From the NCBI GenBank assembly GCA_003241285.1, contig QFOT01000137.1, positions 1 to 5,953 on the forward strand: a DNA stretch of 5,953 nucleotides, read 5' to 3'. Positions within the stretch are counted from its first letter, which is position 1. The number at the start of each line of letters is the position of its first letter. The notes beneath the pieces are model-generated. The model ran no database searches, had not been told where the DNA came from, and worked only from the letters and a program-made list of their open reading frames with translations. Shown here in pieces: positions 5,200 through 5,953 of the stretch. This DNA comes from Micavibrio aeruginosavorus. Lineage in GTDB: Bacteria > Pseudomonadota > Alphaproteobacteria > Micavibrionales > Micavibrionaceae. Both the position numbers and the translations under genes were made by a program.

Positions 5200-5514
5200 A
5201 TGAAAAAACTGCTCGAACAACGCTATCTGGTCCGCAAAAATCTCGTCACCTTGATCGGGATCGGCCTGTTCGTCTATTTTTCCTACCATTTGATGCTGGG
5301 GGAGCGCTCCCTGATTCGCTATATGACGCTCGAAAAATCTGTCGCCAATCTGGAAAAAAATTCTTTTGAACTGGCACATGAACACGAACAGCTCGAGAAA
5401 AAAGTCTCCATGCTGCGTCCCGGTTCGATCAATAAGGATTTGCTGGAAGAACGCGCGCGGATCGTCTTAGGCTTCAGACGACCCGGCGAAGTGGATGTTT
5501 TGAGCAAAAACTAA
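5200..5514 (+). CDS. ftsB: septum formation initiator / FtsB-DivIC-type divisome protein
   Basis: FtsB is a small bitopic divisome protein that works with FtsL and FtsQ to recruit and activate the FtsWI septal peptidoglycan synthase. The 104-residue product shows the family layout. It has a short basic cytoplasmic N-terminus (KK, R, RK within residues 1-13), one transmembrane helix at about 14-33, a coiled coil at about 41-73, and a periplasmic tail containing INKDLLEERARIVLGFRRPGEVDVL (residues 77-101), where the family's conserved LGFxxPGE-like motif lies. The length is usual for the family. Position between eno and pdhA is the normal alphaproteobacterial one. The start lacks an SD, but there is no better one, because the next in-frame ATG lies at the end of the membrane helix. 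The symbol rests on architecture and synteny. Confidence 0.9.
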   Translation: MKKLLEQRYLVRKNLVTLIGIGLFVYFSYHLMLGERSLIRYMTLEKSVANLEKNSFELAHEHEQLEKKVSMLRPGSINKDLLEERARIVLGFRRPGEVDVLSKN

Positions 5515-5581
5515 ATTCTGCTTCCAAATTTCTGTTCTCCTTTGTTTACCATACGTTCTTAATTCCGCAATGCACAAACTA

Positions 5582-5616
5582 AACCATTGGCGACATTGGT
5601 TAAATTGGTGTAATTC
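5582..5616. promoter_or_regulatory. candidate pdhA promoter with operator-like repeats
   Basis: TTGGCG (5587-5592), a 16-bp spacer and TGTAAT (5609-5614) preceded by TGG (extended -10) form a plausible promoter with a start near 5621. ATTGG recurs exactly every 9 bases at 5586, 5595 and 5604, and ATT again at 5613. An imperfect 20-bp dyad runs from AACCA (5582-5586) to TGGTT (5597-5601), with 8 of 10 pairs matching. The overlap with the -35 box suggests an operator, but no regulator can be named. The rest of the 5515-5651 gap shows no terminator for ftsB. Confidence 0.35.
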
Positions 5617-5651
5617 ATGCGCCAAGTTCACAAATTGGGAGAGATGCTAAC

Positions 5652-5953
5652 GTGTCCGCAAGTCCAAAATCGGCTTCCGCGACATGTTGCTCATCCGCCG
5701 CTTTGAAGAAAAAGCCGGGCAGTTATACGGGATGGGCCTTATCGGCGGCTTCTGTCACTTATATATCGGGCAGGAAGCGGTGGTTACCGGAATCCAGTCG
5801 ATGCAGGAAGAACAGGATACGGTTGTTACGACCTACCGCGACCACGCGCACATGCTGGCGATCGGCATGGACCCGAAAGGGATCATGGCGGAACTAACCG
5901 GACGTATCGGCGGTTACTCGCGCGGCAAGGGCGGCTCCATGCACATGTTCTCC
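5652..5953 (+). CDS. pdhA: pyruvate dehydrogenase E1 component alpha subunit, N-terminal part with a frame break near its start
   Basis: E1-alpha is the thiamine-diphosphate decarboxylase half of the pyruvate dehydrogenase complex, which converts pyruvate to acetyl-CoA. The conserved body is read from 5669 or 5684 to the window edge (90 codons from ATG 5684). Its segments are LLIRRFEEKAGQLYGMG, GGFCHLYIGQEA, TTYRDHAHMLA and SRGKGGSMHMF, all hallmarks of the alphaproteobacterial type. The best initiation signal is GTG 5652 with GGGAGAG (5637-5643) 8 nt upstream. That frame gives a plausible N-terminus (VSASPKSASA) but is one base out of register with the body. In the body frame a TAA lies at 5648-5650, and no ATG, GTG or TTG occurs before ATG 5684. 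One base appears to be missing between about 5661 and 5683, for example in the A run at 5666-5669. The 3' end is outside the window. Confidence 0.85.

Noticed and set aside
5652..5897. 81-codon plus frame from GTG 5652 as a separate protein
   Set aside because: Only its first few codons are likely to be used. After about 5670 the sequence is the conserved pdhA body read in another frame, and the product looks random (Ser-, Arg- and Trp-rich).

Overview
The window looks like a chromosomal core-gene stretch from a Gram-negative alphaproteobacterium with base composition near 50% GC (estimated by eye). The gene order pyrG, kdsA, eno, ftsB, pdhA, all on the plus strand, is a familiar alphaproteobacterial arrangement. 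KdsA makes a precursor of the LPS sugar KDO, and the PdhA is of the alphaproteobacterial E1-alpha type. I cannot place the organism below class from this sequence.

Layout: 1-963 is the C-terminal part of CTP synthase (pyrG, cut by the left edge). It overlaps cytidine deaminase (cdd, 960-1373) by an ATGA. kdsA (1414-2235) has its own near-consensus promoter, placed so that the mRNA should start at or next to the ATG. A second strong promoter overlaps the kdsA stop codon and reads through a structured leader of about 105 nt into two small genes of unknown function (2372-2770 and 2782-2955). Their codon use differs from that of eno. A terminator-like hairpin (2986-3020) ends one base before the enolase ATG and contains the eno Shine-Dalgarno sequence. 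eno (3022-4332) is complete. A 98-bp BIME-like pair of hairpins (4342-4439) separates it from a DedA-family membrane protein gene (4460-5071). A second inverted-repeat element (5072-5150) starts at the base after the dedA stop, and its last bases form the -35 box of the ftsB promoter. ftsB (5200-5514) is followed by a 137-bp gap with a candidate promoter and operator-like repeats. The window ends inside pdhA, whose well-supported start (GTG 5652 with a good SD) is out of frame with the conserved body of the protein.

Functionally, pyrG and cdd both belong to pyrimidine metabolism: CTP is made by one, and cytidine is salvaged to uridine by the other. CTP is also needed to activate the KDO whose phosphorylated precursor KdsA makes. 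Eno supplies PEP, a KdsA substrate, and feeds glycolysis toward the pyruvate used by PdhA. DedA proteins are linked to lipid-carrier and envelope homeostasis, and FtsB to the divisome. The most noteworthy points are the pdhA frame break, the hairpin over the eno ribosome binding site, the two paired-hairpin repeats, the predicted leaderless kdsA and the unknown two-gene cassette. I see no tRNA, rRNA, CRISPR array or transposase gene.
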